Shown here one piece after another: positions 1-8,034 of a stretch of DNA of 64,000 nt. Both the position numbers and the translations under genes were made by a program. How positions within the stretch are numbered: position 1 is the stretch's first letter; each line of letters starts with the position of its first letter. Origin of the DNA: Cedecea neteri (GTDB lineage: Bacteria; Pseudomonadota; Gammaproteobacteria; Enterobacterales; Enterobacteriaceae); NCBI RefSeq assembly GCF_000758305.1, contig NZ_CP009458.1:744001-808000 (forward strand), given 5' to 3'. The notes below the pieces were generated by a model that searched no databases, was not told the origin of the DNA, and was given only the letters and a program-made list of their open reading frames with translations.

Positions 1-1196
1 GCTTTGGCGAAGCGCTGCATCCCTTCCAGGATATCCGCGTCCTCGACAATAAGCGAAGGCGCGAAGCGCATAACATCCGGCCCGGCGTTCAACACCATCA
101 CACCTTCTGTCGCGCCCGCATAGAGAAACTCGCGGGCGCGCCCTTTGTACTTCTCGTTAAGCTCTGCGCCAATCAACAGTCCCATGCCGCGAATGTCGCT
201 GAATAGATCAAACTGTGCGTTTATCTTTTGCAGTTGCTCGACGAAAAGCTGACGTTTGGCTGCTACGCCTTTAAGGACTTCTGGCGTGTTGATGATATCG
301 AAAGCCGCCCCGGCCACCGCACACGCCAGCGGGTTACCGCCGTAGGTCGAGCCGTGACTGCCGACGTGGAACGCGGAGGCAATTTCATTGGTGGTCAGCA
401 TTGCGCTCACCGGGAAACCACCGCCCAGGGCTTTGGCGCTGGTCAAAATATCCGGTGTGACGCCGTAGTTGATATAAGCGAAGAGTTCGCCCGTGCGGCC
501 CATACCGGACTGCACTTCATCAAAGACCAGCAGTGCCTGGTGCTCATCACACAAATCACGCAGCCCCTGCAGAAATTCCGGCGTCGCGGCGGTCACACCG
601 CCCTCGCCCTGAATCGGCTCCACCACCACCGCGCAGGTATGATCGTCCATTACCGCTTTCACTGCAGCAAGGTCGTTATACGGCACATGAATAATATCGG
701 CAGGCTTCGGGCCGAAGCCGTCGGAGTATTTAGCCTGTCCCCCCACGGAAACGGTGAACAGCGAACGTCCGTGAAACGCATTGTAGAAGGCGATGATTTT
801 GCTTTTGTACGGGCTGTGGCGGGTCGAAGCATAATAGCGGGCCAGCTTAAAGGCCGTTTCGTTGGCTTCCGTACCGGAGTTCATGAACACAACGCGCTCG
901 GCAAAAGTGGCATCAATCAGCTTACGGGCAAGCTTCAGGGCAGGCTCATTAGTAAAAACGTTGCTGGTGTGCCACAGAGTTTCGCCCTGGGTTTTCAGCG
1001 CCCCCACCAGCGCGGGGTGGCAATGCCCCAGCGCGGTCACGGCGATGCCTCCGGCAAAGTCTACGTATTCCTTCCCGGCGGAATCCCACACGCGGCTACC
1101 TTTTCCTTTCACTGGAATAAATTCTGCTGGTGCATAAATCGGCAGAATCACTTCATCGAAGGTTGCCCGCGTAACCGCTGATTGTTCAGTTCCCAT
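1..1196 (-). CDS. argD: Acetylornithine/succinyldiaminopimelate aminotransferase ArgD (3' end cut by window edge)
   Basis: PLP-dependent class III aminotransferase of the cytoplasm. It converts N-acetylglutamate semialdehyde to N-acetylornithine in arginine synthesis and also acts in lysine/diaminopimelate synthesis. The minus-strand frame opens with ATG at 1196 and reads as ArgD throughout: GTEANETAFK (residues 108-117), FDEVQSGMGRTG (225-236) and LTSAKALGGGFP, with the PLP lysine at K255 as in E. coli. About 398 residues lie in the window; E. coli ArgD has 406, so only the last few residues are missing. pabA lies 89 bp upstream on the same strand, the E. coli arrangement. Confidence 0.97.
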   Translation of the reverse strand, partial: MGTEQSAVTRATFDEVILPIYAPAEFIPVKGKGSRVWDSAGKEYVDFAGGIAVTALGHCHPALVGALKTQGETLWHTSNVFTNEPALKLARKLIDATFAERVVFMNSGTEANETAFKLARYYASTRHSPYKSKIIAFYNAFHGRSLFTVSVGGQAKYSDGFGPKPADIIHVPYNDLAAVKAVMDDHTCAVVVEPIQGEGGVTAATPEFLQGLRDLCDEHQALLVFDEVQSGMGRTGELFAYINYGVTPDILTSAKALGGGFPVSAMLTTNEIASAFHVGSHGSTYGGNPLACAVAGAAFDIINTPEVLKGVAAKRQLFVEQLQKINAQFDLFSDIRGMGLLIGAELNEKYKGRAREFLYAGATEGVMVLNAGPDVMRFAPSLIVEDADILEGMQRFAK

Positions 1197-1285
1197 TTAT
1201 TCCCCACTCGTTTTTATGCGTTAGACATGAATGAAAATATAATCACGAAATATGCATAAAAAACCAAATGCAGGCAAGCGACAAT

Positions 1286-1849
1286 TCACCTCTGGAGGAA
1301 ATTCGCCAGCAGCGCATGCCCCTGTTCACTGAGAATACTTTCCGGGTGGAACTGCACGCCTTCCAGATCCAGCGAACGGTGACGGATACCCATGATTTCC
1401 TGTTTATCCGTCCTGGCCGTGACCTCAAAACAGTCAGGCAGAGTATCGGGATCAATGAGCAGCGAATGATAGCGCGTCACCGTCAGCGGATTATTCAGCC
1501 CACGGAACACGCCGCTACCGTTGTGGCTAATGGCGGACGTCTTACCATGCATCACCTGCTCTGCCCGCACAATACTCGCGCCAAACGCCTGTGCGATAGC
1601 CTGATGTCCGAGGCAAACACCCAGAATAGGGAGTTGTCCAGCGAAGTGATTAATGGCGGCAAGGGAGATACCTGCCTCAGTCGGGGTGCAAGGGCCAGGA
1701 GAGATCACCAGCTTGCCCGGAGCCAGACGCTCAATATCGTCCAGCCCAATTTCGTCGTTACGCTTCACCAACACCTCCTCACCCAGCTCGCAAAAATACT
1801 GGTAGAGGTTCCAGGTGAAGGAATCATAGTTGTCGATAAGCAGTAACAT
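1286..1849 (-). CDS. pabA: Aminodeoxychorismate synthase component 2 (glutamine amidotransferase)
   Basis: 187 aa, the usual PabA length. It supplies ammonia from glutamine to PabB, which aminates chorismate on the way to p-aminobenzoate and folate. Class I glutamine amidotransferase hallmarks are visible: start LLLIDNYDSFTWNLYQYF, oxyanion-hole stretch ISPGPCTP (49-56), nucleophile Cys79 in GVCLGHQAIAQ, and the His/Glu pair in VQFHPESIL near the C-terminus. TrpG/PabA-type proteins look alike; the argD-adjacent position supports PabA. In E. coli the genes just upstream are fic and yhfG, which are absent here, so the neighbour is ppiA. Confidence 0.95.
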   Translation of the reverse strand: MLLLIDNYDSFTWNLYQYFCELGEEVLVKRNDEIGLDDIERLAPGKLVISPGPCTPTEAGISLAAINHFAGQLPILGVCLGHQAIAQAFGASIVRAEQVMHGKTSAISHNGSGVFRGLNNPLTVTRYHSLLIDPDTLPDCFEVTARTDKQEIMGIRHRSLDLEGVQFHPESILSEQGHALLANFLQR

Positions 1850-1945
1850 GGCGGCTCCAGGGCAAAAAAGAACGCGCTATTCTAGACGCTTTCTGACGCC
1901 TGGCTCACCACTTATTGAAATTCGCTGCTTCGGGGAAGGGACAGA

Positions 1946-1964
1946 GCGGGCGAAAAACGCCCGC
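1946..1964. other. GC-rich hairpin between ppiA and pabA
   Basis: GCGGGCG, a five-base A/T loop and CGCCCGC form a perfect 7-bp stem just after the ppiA stop codon. The T run lies in the loop rather than after the stem, so it is not a textbook terminator. It may still cap or stop the ppiA transcript. Confidence 0.4.
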
Positions 1965-1974
1965 GCGGGGATAC

Positions 1975-2547
1975 TTACGGCAGAACCTTCGCAGAAAGGA
2001 TCACGATAGGTTTCGTCGGCACATTCTGGTACGGGCCAACGTCATGGCTTGGCGCCTGGGAAATTTTATCGGCAACGTCCAGGCCTTTGACCACTTTACC
2101 AAATACGGCATAGCCAAAGTCGCGCTGGCCGTGATCCAGGAAGGCGTTATCAGCCACGTTAATAAAGAACTGGCTGGTTGCGCTGTCTTTGTCTGCGGTG
2201 CGCGCCATAGAAATGGTGCCACGAGTGTTACGCAGGCCATTGTCCGCTTCGTTCTTAATCGGCGCGTTAGGCTGCTTCTGATTCATATCTTCGGTGAAGC
2301 CACCGCCCTGAATCATAAAGCCCGGGATCACGCGGTGGAAGGTGGTGTTGTTATAAAAACCGCTATTGACGTAATCCACGAAGTTTTTGACCGAAACCGG
2401 CGCTTTTTGGCTATTTAACTCAAGCTCAATATTGCCAGCCGAGGTGGTCAACAGGACGTGCGGATCGCCTTTTGCAGCCAGCGCCGCAGGTGAAAGCGCA
2501 GAGAGGGCGAATACAGCTGCAACAGCCGCCAGTGTCGATTTGAGCAT
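1975..2547 (-). CDS. ppiA: Periplasmic peptidyl-prolyl cis-trans isomerase A (cyclophilin)
   Basis: 190 aa, identical in length to E. coli PpiA. It catalyses cis-trans isomerisation of X-Pro bonds during protein folding in the periplasm. Residues 1-24 form a signal peptide (MLKSTLAAVAAVFALSALSP, cleavage after ALA). The mature part is a cyclophilin domain with FHRVIPGFMIQGGGF, GTISMARTADKDSATSQFF and FLDHGQRDFGYAVFGKV. The frame stays open 19 codons further upstream, but ATG at 2547 is preceded by AGGA at proper spacing and gives the family N-terminus. It is divergent from tsgA across a 280-bp AT-rich region. Confidence 0.96.
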   Translation of the reverse strand: MLKSTLAAVAAVFALSALSPAALAAKGDPHVLLTTSAGNIELELNSQKAPVSVKNFVDYVNSGFYNNTTFHRVIPGFMIQGGGFTEDMNQKQPNAPIKNEADNGLRNTRGTISMARTADKDSATSQFFINVADNAFLDHGQRDFGYAVFGKVVKGLDVADKISQAPSHDVGPYQNVPTKPIVILSAKVLP

Positions 2548-2827
2548 GAACAATTCCTTACGAAGGCAGTGAGTGAAGCAAGTGGCTTGATTGTAAAGAG
2601 GCACCGCAGCCGACGCCAGCCATTTACGGTTTTTTACTTACACGCAAATCAACAAGTTGCCGCGCCAACACGCTGAAATAGATTGAAATATGTGATGCAC
2701 TTCATGATTCACTCAGTTTATTTCAGCAATAAATTCATAATTCATTTAAATAGATCACGCAAATGACTAAAATCTGCCCGTCCGCCGCGCTGTCAATGCG
2801 CTTTACATTTCCTTGCACAGGCTCGTT

Positions 2828-4012
2828 ATGACTAACAGCAACCGAACCAAGCTCTTATGGATTAGCTTCTTCTCCTACGCCCTGACCGGGGCGTTGGTGA
2901 TCGTCACCGGGATGGTGATGGGAAACATCGCAGAGTACTTTAATCTGCCGGTGTCCAGCATGAGTAATACCTTTACGTTCCTTAATGCCGGTATTTTAAT
3001 CTCTATCTTCCTGAACGCCTGGCTGATGGAAATCGTGCCGCTGAAAACCCAGCTGCGATTTGGTTTCCTGCTGATGGTGCTGGCCGTCGCTGGCCTGATC
3101 TTCGGTCATAACCTCGCGATCTTCTCCGCTTCCATGTTCGTTCTGGGGCTGGTGAGCGGGATAACCATGTCGATTGGTACCTTCCTGATCACCCACATGT
3201 ATGAAGGGCGTCAGCGCGGTTCCCGCCTGCTGTTTACCGACTCCTTCTTCAGCATGGCCGGGATGATTTTCCCGATGGTCGCCGCTATTCTGCTGGCTCG
3301 GAGCATTAACTGGTACTGGGTCTACGTGTGTATCGGCCTGGTTTATGTTGCTATCTTCCTGCTGACCCTGGGCTGTGAGTTCCCGGCGCTGGGCAAACAT
3401 GCGAAGAAAGACGACCAGCCTGTCACCAAAGAAAAATGGGGCGTTGGCGTGCTGTTCCTGTCCATCGCGGCGCTGTGCTACATCCTCGGCCAGTTGGGCT
3501 TTATCTCCTGGGTACCGGAATACGCCAAAGGCCTGGGCATGAGCATCAACGATGCCGGCAAGCTGGTGAGTGACTTCTGGATGTCTTACATGTTCGGCAT
3601 GTGGGCGTTCAGCTTCATCCTGCGTTTCTTCGACCTGCAGCGCATTCTGACCGTGCTCGCTGGCGCAGCCACCGTGCTGATGTACCTGTTTAACCACGGT
3701 GACCCGGCTCATCTGGCCTGGTTTATTCTGTCGCTTGGTTTCTTCTCCAGCGCCATTTACACCACCATCATCACCCTGGGCTCTCAGCAGACCAAAGTGT
3801 CTTCGCCTAAGCTGGTTAACTTCGTTCTGACCTGTGGCACCGTGGGCACCATGCTGACCTTCATCGTCACCGGTCCAATTGTCGCGCACAGCGGCCCTCT
3901 GGCTGCGCTGCACACCGCCAATGGCCTGTACGCTGTCGTCTTCGTCATGTGCCTGCTGCTTGGTTTCGTCACCAAACACCGTCGTCATGGCGCAGAGGCT
4001 GCTGCGCACTAA
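2828..4012 (+). CDS. tsgA: MFS transporter TsgA
   Basis: 394 aa major facilitator superfamily inner-membrane protein with about 12 hydrophobic segments, close in length to E. coli TsgA (393). The start MTNSNRTKLLWISFFSYALT at 2828 matches the family; an in-frame start 15 bp upstream is less likely. Recognisable blocks are TGMVMGNIAEYFNLP, SIGTFLITHMYEGRQRGSRL and FFSSAIYTTIITLGSQQTK. The Salmonella gene was named for tellurite/selenite/gold resistance; the transported substrate is not settled. In E. coli nirB follows directly, but here a three-gene cassette intervenes. Confidence 0.95.
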   Translation: MTNSNRTKLLWISFFSYALTGALVIVTGMVMGNIAEYFNLPVSSMSNTFTFLNAGILISIFLNAWLMEIVPLKTQLRFGFLLMVLAVAGLIFGHNLAIFSASMFVLGLVSGITMSIGTFLITHMYEGRQRGSRLLFTDSFFSMAGMIFPMVAAILLARSINWYWVYVCIGLVYVAIFLLTLGCEFPALGKHAKKDDQPVTKEKWGVGVLFLSIAALCYILGQLGFISWVPEYAKGLGMSINDAGKLVSDFWMSYMFGMWAFSFILRFFDLQRILTVLAGAATVLMYLFNHGDPAHLAWFILSLGFFSSAIYTTIITLGSQQTKVSSPKLVNFVLTCGTVGTMLTFIVTGPIVAHSGPLAALHTANGLYAVVFVMCLLLGFVTKHRRHGAEAAAH

Positions 4013-4027
4013 TCGCCCTGAGATTTG

Positions 4028-4049
4028 CCCTCTCCCAGCCGGGAGGGGG
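4028..4049 (+). terminator. Hairpin after tsgA, probable terminator or repeat remnant
   Basis: CCCTCTCCC, AGCC, GGGAGGGGG forms a 9-bp stem with one G-U pair, 16 bp after the tsgA stop. The downstream T content is low. The stem resembles one arm of the CCCTCTCCC/GGGAGAGGG palindromic repeats found elsewhere in the window, so it may be a decayed copy acting as a terminator. Confidence 0.5.
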
Positions 4050-4067
4050 TTCCTTCACTCTCCCGCT

Positions 4068-4090
4068 ATTATTACGATTTTCGCAATAAT
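4068..4090. promoter_or_regulatory. AT-rich inverted repeat upstream of the GST gene
   Basis: ATTATT-A-CGA-TTT-TCG-C-AATAAT is an inverted repeat with one mismatched pair, centred near 4079, about 110 bp before the start codon at 4188. It has the dyad form of a LysR-type binding site, and a LysR gene closes this gene cluster. Its role as an operator is inference. Confidence 0.35.
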
Positions 4091-4187
4091 GAATTGCCGA
4101 TAAGGCTTATTCCTGCCCATTGTTGCCTGTGGCAACCTGTTTGCATCGTTCGGGGCCCTTCCCGTTCAGCCAATCAGGAACCGATTT

Positions 4188-4805
4188 ATGAAACTCTATG
4201 ACTTCCCTCTGTCAGGCCATGCCCACCGCGCTCGTCTGTTTCTTTCCCTGCTCGGCCTGCCCCATGAGCTTGTTGAGCTGGACCTGAAGGCCGGCGCCCA
4301 TAAGCAGCCGGAATATCTTGCGCTGAACCCGTTTGGGCAGGTCCCTCTGCTGGACGATGAAGGCACGCTGATCCCTGACTCCAACGCCATTCTTGTCTAT
4401 CTGGCGAAAAAAAGTGGCCAAAGTGCCTGGCTGCCGGAAGACCCACAGGGCGCGGCAGCCGTTCAACGCTGGCTTTCCGTCGCCGCCGGAGACCTCGCCT
4501 TTGGTCCTGCCGCAGCCCGCCTGGTCACGGTTTTCGGTGCCAAATTTAACCCCGACGAGGTGATTGCGCGTGCTCACATCTTCCTGGGACGCCTTGAGCA
4601 GCATCTCGCCAATCGGGAATGGCTGGTCGGCGATCATCCAACCATCGCTGATGTCGCCATTTACAGCTATACCTCCAGCGCACCTGAGGGGAATGTAGAT
4701 CTCTCCGGTTATCCAGCCGTTATGGCTTTCCTGCGCCGTATTGAAGCACTACCTGGGTTTGTACCTTTCGTCAAAACGGCCGCAGGCCTTAACGCCGTCG
4801 CCTAG
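4188..4805 (+). CDS. Glutathione S-transferase family protein
   Basis: 205 aa cytosolic GST. The N-terminal thioredoxin-fold half runs to about residue 78, with the cis-proline segment NPFGQVPLLDDEGT (47-60, Pro53) and the gamma-glutamyl-binding Asp64-Ser65 in DSNAILVYLA. The helical C-terminal half contains WLVGDHPTIADVAIY, the conserved GST core motif. S9 in PLSGHAHRARLFL is the candidate catalytic residue. ATG at 4188 follows AGGA at 8-nt spacing. It ends 24 bp before the fusion oxidoreductase, so the two are very probably co-transcribed. It is not one of the named E. coli GSTs expected here; the substrate is unknown but likely an electrophile. Confidence 0.92.
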   Translation: MKLYDFPLSGHAHRARLFLSLLGLPHELVELDLKAGAHKQPEYLALNPFGQVPLLDDEGTLIPDSNAILVYLAKKSGQSAWLPEDPQGAAAVQRWLSVAAGDLAFGPAAARLVTVFGAKFNPDEVIARAHIFLGRLEQHLANREWLVGDHPTIADVAIYSYTSSAPEGNVDLSGYPAVMAFLRRIEALPGFVPFVKTAAGLNAVA

Positions 4806-4829
4806 CCTCACGCTTTCGGGGAGAAAAAA

Positions 4830-6896
4830 ATGAGCGAGAAGATGACGAAAAAGTCGGTCTGGCATGAAGGTGAAATATTCCTGCAGGATAAGGCTGGCGT
4901 AACCGAACGCATGGCTGAAGTGGGCCAGCGAGTGATACGCGATTACATGCCTGAACAGCATCGTGACTTCTACGCTCAGTTGCCTTTTATCGTCATCGGC
5001 AGCATCGCCCCGAATGGCGAAGCGTGGGCAACATTTCTGGAAGGTGAGCCTGGTTTTGTCTTATCTCCGACCTCAACCCACCTGACGATTGCAGCGTCGG
5101 TGCCAGGTGAAGATCCGGCCAGAGAAGGAATGGTGCCCAACGCATCTATTGGCCTGCTGGGAATCGAGCTTCATACCCGACGGCGTAACCGGATGAACGG
5201 CACGCTGCAGCAGACGGAGGGCGGCCTTCAGGTTGAAGTCGACCAAAGCTTCGGTAACTGCCCGCGCTATATTCAACTCCGTGAATTCACTTTTACCCGT
5301 GCGCCCGGTAGTCATGCAGGTGGTACGGTAGAGACGCTCCCGGGGCTGGACGCTGAAGCAAGCGCAATGATTCAGGCAGCGGATGCCTTTTTTGTCGCCT
5401 CCTGGGCCGAAAGAGACGGTAAACAGCAGGCAGATGTTTCCCACCGTGGCGGCAAACCGGGCTTCATCCGGGTTAGCAACGACGGCACGCTGACCATTCC
5501 TGACTTCAACGGCAATCTCTTTTTTGCCACGCTAGGTAATATTCTGCTTAACGGCCAGGCTGGTCTGCTTTTCGTGGACTTTATCAGCGGCGACATGCTG
5601 CAAATGACCGGCGAAGCAAAAGTCATTCTGGACTCACCGGAAATCGCCGCCTTCCAGGGCGCAGAACGGCTATGGACGTTTAAAGCCCACCGGGTTGTAC
5701 GCCGCCGCAACGCGCTGGCATTGCGCTGGAAGTCTGAGGCTAAAGGGCATTCCCCTCATTCACTGATGACCGGCAGTTGGCAGGAAGCTGCGAGCAAGAT
5801 AAAAGCCACAGAGCTGGCAACACGCTGGCGACCATTTTGCGTGGTAAACATTGTCGATGAGAGCCGCTCGATCCGCTCCTTCTATCTTCAGCCGGATGAT
5901 GGCGCGGGTCTGCTACCCCATCTCGCCGGACAGCACTTGCCCATTCGCGTGAAACTTCACGGCGCAGAAGCCCCGGCAATCCGTACTTACACGCTTTCAT
6001 CGGCTCCGTCCGACGGCTTTTATCGCATTAGCGTCAAGCGGGAAGGAAGCGTCTCCAGCCACCTGCACAACGGCGTTTCCATTGGCGATATTATTGACGT
6101 TCGTGCTCCGGCAGGTGGTTTCATCCTTGATGCGCATGCGCCACGCCCTGCCGTATTGCTGGCCGGCGGCGTGGGCATTACCCCGATGCTCGCCATGCTG
6201 CGGCACATTGTCTATGAAGGGTTACGCAAACAACGTATCCGACAAACATTTTTGTTCCAGGCAGCAAGACAGGTGGAAGATTTGCCTTTTACTCAGGAGA
6301 TTGGCGAGCTGGTCGCGGCAGCCAAAGGTGCCGTGCAAGTGATTCGCGTCCTCAGTCAGCCTGGAAGTGCTCAACCTGGTGTGGACTATGATGTTCATGG
6401 CCATATCGATATGCCTTTGCTGACCAGTCGTCTGCCGTTTAACGACTACGATTTCTACCTTTGCGGTCCGGCGACGTTCACCCAATCTCTCTACGACGGA
6501 CTGCGGAAATACAACATCGGCGATGACAGAATCCATGCTGAAGCCTTTGGCCCCTCAGCGCTGGTTCGCACCACAGACAGCCAAACGTCAAAACCTGGCG
6601 CCCTACAGCCTTCCACCAGCCCCGTACCGATTGCTTTTATGCGTTCGCTAAAAGAAGCTCGCTGGTTGCCGGATTCAGGTTCGCTTTTAGAGCTGGCCGA
6701 AGCCAGGGGATTAACCCCGGAATTCAGCTGTCGGGAAGGCCACTGCGGAACCTGTCGGACTAAACTCCTCAAAGGCTCAGTCACCTACCCGAAAATCCCG
6801 TCCGCAAGCATGGCAAATGATGAGGTACTGATTTGCTGCGCAGTTCCGGCACAGCTGCCCGCAGGTGAAGAAAACCGCATTCAGCTTGAGTTATAA
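4830..6896 (+). CDS. Fusion oxidoreductase: PNPOx-like domain, FAD/NAD(P)H reductase, 2Fe-2S ferredoxin
   Basis: 688 aa soluble multidomain redox protein. Residues about 30-300 resemble the flavin-binding pyridoxamine-phosphate-oxidase fold. Residues about 330-575 are a ferredoxin-NADP reductase-like module with FAD motif RTYTLS (385-390), nucleotide-binding LLAGGVGITPM (443-453) and CGPATF (545-550). Residues about 600-688 are a plant-type 2Fe-2S domain with C634, C639, C642 (SCREGHCGTC) and a fourth ligand at C669 or C670. This suggests electron flow from NAD(P)H through FAD to 2Fe-2S, and perhaps to a second flavin in the N-terminal domain. The substrate is unknown. The start at 4830 follows GGGGAG. 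GST upstream and LysR downstream suggest an inducible detoxification or electrophile-reduction unit. Confidence 0.9.
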   Translation: MSEKMTKKSVWHEGEIFLQDKAGVTERMAEVGQRVIRDYMPEQHRDFYAQLPFIVIGSIAPNGEAWATFLEGEPGFVLSPTSTHLTIAASVPGEDPAREGMVPNASIGLLGIELHTRRRNRMNGTLQQTEGGLQVEVDQSFGNCPRYIQLREFTFTRAPGSHAGGTVETLPGLDAEASAMIQAADAFFVASWAERDGKQQADVSHRGGKPGFIRVSNDGTLTIPDFNGNLFFATLGNILLNGQAGLLFVDFISGDMLQMTGEAKVILDSPEIAAFQGAERLWTFKAHRVVRRRNALALRWKSEAKGHSPHSLMTGSWQEAASKIKATELATRWRPFCVVNIVDESRSIRSFYLQPDDGAGLLPHLAGQHLPIRVKLHGAEAPAIRTYTLSSAPSDGFYRISVKREGSVSSHLHNGVSIGDIIDVRAPAGGFILDAHAPRPAVLLAGGVGITPMLAMLRHIVYEGLRKQRIRQTFLFQAARQVEDLPFTQEIGELVAAAKGAVQVIRVLSQPGSAQPGVDYDVHGHIDMPLLTSRLPFNDYDFYLCGPATFTQSLYDGLRKYNIGDDRIHAEAFGPSALVRTTDSQTSKPGALQPSTSPVPIAFMRSLKEARWLPDSGSLLELAEARGLTPEFSCREGHCGTCRTKLLKGSVTYPKIPSASMANDEVLICCAVPAQLPAGEENRIQLEL

Positions 6897-6967
6897 CGCC
6901 GCGATTGCGTCATACCCGGCGAATAGCGAATACTGAAGCCCCCTTTTCGTCAGGCATGAGGTTGACC

Positions 6968-7858
6968 ATGGATCGTTGGCAGGCGATGAAAATTTTCGTC
7001 AAAGTCGCAGAAACCGAGAGTTTTGCCGCAGCAGCGCGCCAGCTCCATATCAGTGCCCCGGTGGTCACCCGCGCGATTGCCGCGCTGGAAGAGGTCATCG
7101 GAACCCGGCTATTTATTCGCACCACACGCACAGTGAAGCTGACCGAGCCTGGCCTGCAATACCTCAACGACTGCCGCACGATTCTCACCAGCATAGAGGA
7201 AGCCGAGGCTGCAGCGGCAGGCTCCTATGCCACGCCGTCCGGGATCCTGTCGGTCACCGCCTCTGTTCTGTTCGGCCAGAAATTCGTCCTGCCTGTCATC
7301 ACTGATTACCTTGATGCATGGCCAACCATGCGCGCCAGGTCGTTGTTCGTTGATCGCCAGGTGAACATCATAGAAGAAGGCATTGACGTTGCCGTACGTA
7401 TTGGGCACCTGCCCGACTCCGGACTGACGGCAACCAAAGTCGGTACCGTTCGCCGGGTTGTATGTGCTTCGCCGGGCTACCTGGAAAAATACGGCACGCC
7501 GATAACACCTGCGGATCTTAAAAACCATCGTATTGCCTCTTCGGCCAGCGCCTGGGCCTCACCGGAATGGCGCTTTGCGGGTGAGCAACGCGTCATGATC
7601 AATGCCGCGCTCCAGTGCAACAACAACGAGTCATCAATTGCCACCGCAAAAGCGGGGTGGGGATTGACGCGAGTCCTGGATTATCAGATAGCGTCGGCCC
7701 TGCGCGACGGCACACTGCAAATCGTACTAAGCGATTACGAGCTTGAGCCACTCCCCATACATGTGGTGCATACCGAAGGCCGCCACGTTTCTGCAAAAGT
7801 ACGCACTTTTGTTGATCTGATTGTTGCCCGGCTCCGCGCGAACCCTTTGCTGAACTGA
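6968..7858 (+). CDS. LysR-family transcriptional regulator
   Basis: 296 aa. The N-terminal winged helix-turn-helix (residues about 1-60: MDRWQAMKIFVKVAETESFA, then AAARQLHISAPVVTRAIAAL and GTRLFIRTTRTVKLTEPG) is typical of the LysR family, CrgA-like branch. It is followed by a periplasmic-binding-like effector domain (from about 90 to the end). ATG at 6968 gives the canonical N-terminus; the frame is open further upstream. It starts 71 bp after the fusion oxidoreductase on the same strand, whereas LysR genes are more often divergent, so it is probably in the same transcript and autoregulatory. The effector is unknown. The nirB promoter begins about 75 bp beyond its stop. Confidence 0.92.
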   Translation: MDRWQAMKIFVKVAETESFAAAARQLHISAPVVTRAIAALEEVIGTRLFIRTTRTVKLTEPGLQYLNDCRTILTSIEEAEAAAAGSYATPSGILSVTASVLFGQKFVLPVITDYLDAWPTMRARSLFVDRQVNIIEEGIDVAVRIGHLPDSGLTATKVGTVRRVVCASPGYLEKYGTPITPADLKNHRIASSASAWASPEWRFAGEQRVMINAALQCNNNESSIATAKAGWGLTRVLDYQIASALRDGTLQIVLSDYELEPLPIHVVHTEGRHVSAKVRTFVDLIVARLRANPLLN

Positions 7859-7933
7859 ATATCCCCTCATCTCTGCCCTGGCGAAAAACCAGTCAATTCC
7901 ATAACTTACAAAAATACATCAAAATCAATGATA

Positions 7934-7949
7934 TACCTCTTAATGGGTA
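7934..7949. promoter_or_regulatory. NarL/NarP heptamer pair of the nirB promoter
   Basis: TACCTCT-TA-ATGGGTA is a perfect 7-2-7 inverted pair of the NarL/NarP heptamer (TACYYMT / AKRRGTA). Its centre is 28 bp upstream of the FNR box centre, which puts it at about -69.5, the position of the activating NarL/NarP site at E. coli nirB. Confidence 0.88.
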
Positions 7950-7962
7950 TATAAAGGCGCAT

Positions 7963-7976
7963 TTGATTTGCATCAA
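7963..7976. promoter_or_regulatory. FNR box of the nirB promoter
   Basis: TTGAT-TTGC-ATCAA is a perfect FNR consensus (TTGATNNNNATCAA). In E. coli it is centred at -41.5; that spacing predicts a transcription start near 8011 with TAAGGT (7998-8003) as the -10 element. Transcription of nirBDC-cysG should therefore be anaerobic and nitrite/nitrate-induced. Confidence 0.92.
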
Positions 7977-8034
7977 TAATCACCACGGCTGAATCGTTAA
8001 GGTAGGCGATAATAGAAAAGAAATTGAGGCAATT

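Noticed and set aside
228..1181. 317-codon plus-strand open frame opposite argD
   Set aside because: Fully antisense to a clear argD; no ribosome-binding site and no recognisable domain. GC-rich antisense frames are common here.
1226..1243. ArgR-box-like sequence upstream of argD (TGAAT half-site)
   Set aside because: The left half matches fully but the right half (ATATA against ATTCA) matches 3 of 5, and no clear second box at the usual 3-bp spacing was found.
2691..2706. CRP-like site between ppiA and tsgA (TGTGA-TGCACT-TCATG)
   Set aside because: Only the left half-site is perfect; the right half matches 3 of 5. Kept as a possibility because ppiA is CRP-regulated in E. coli, but not strong enough to list.
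2996..4009. 337-codon minus-strand open frame opposite tsgA
   Set aside because: Composition is that of an antisense shadow (rich in H, Q, R, E), with no known motif.
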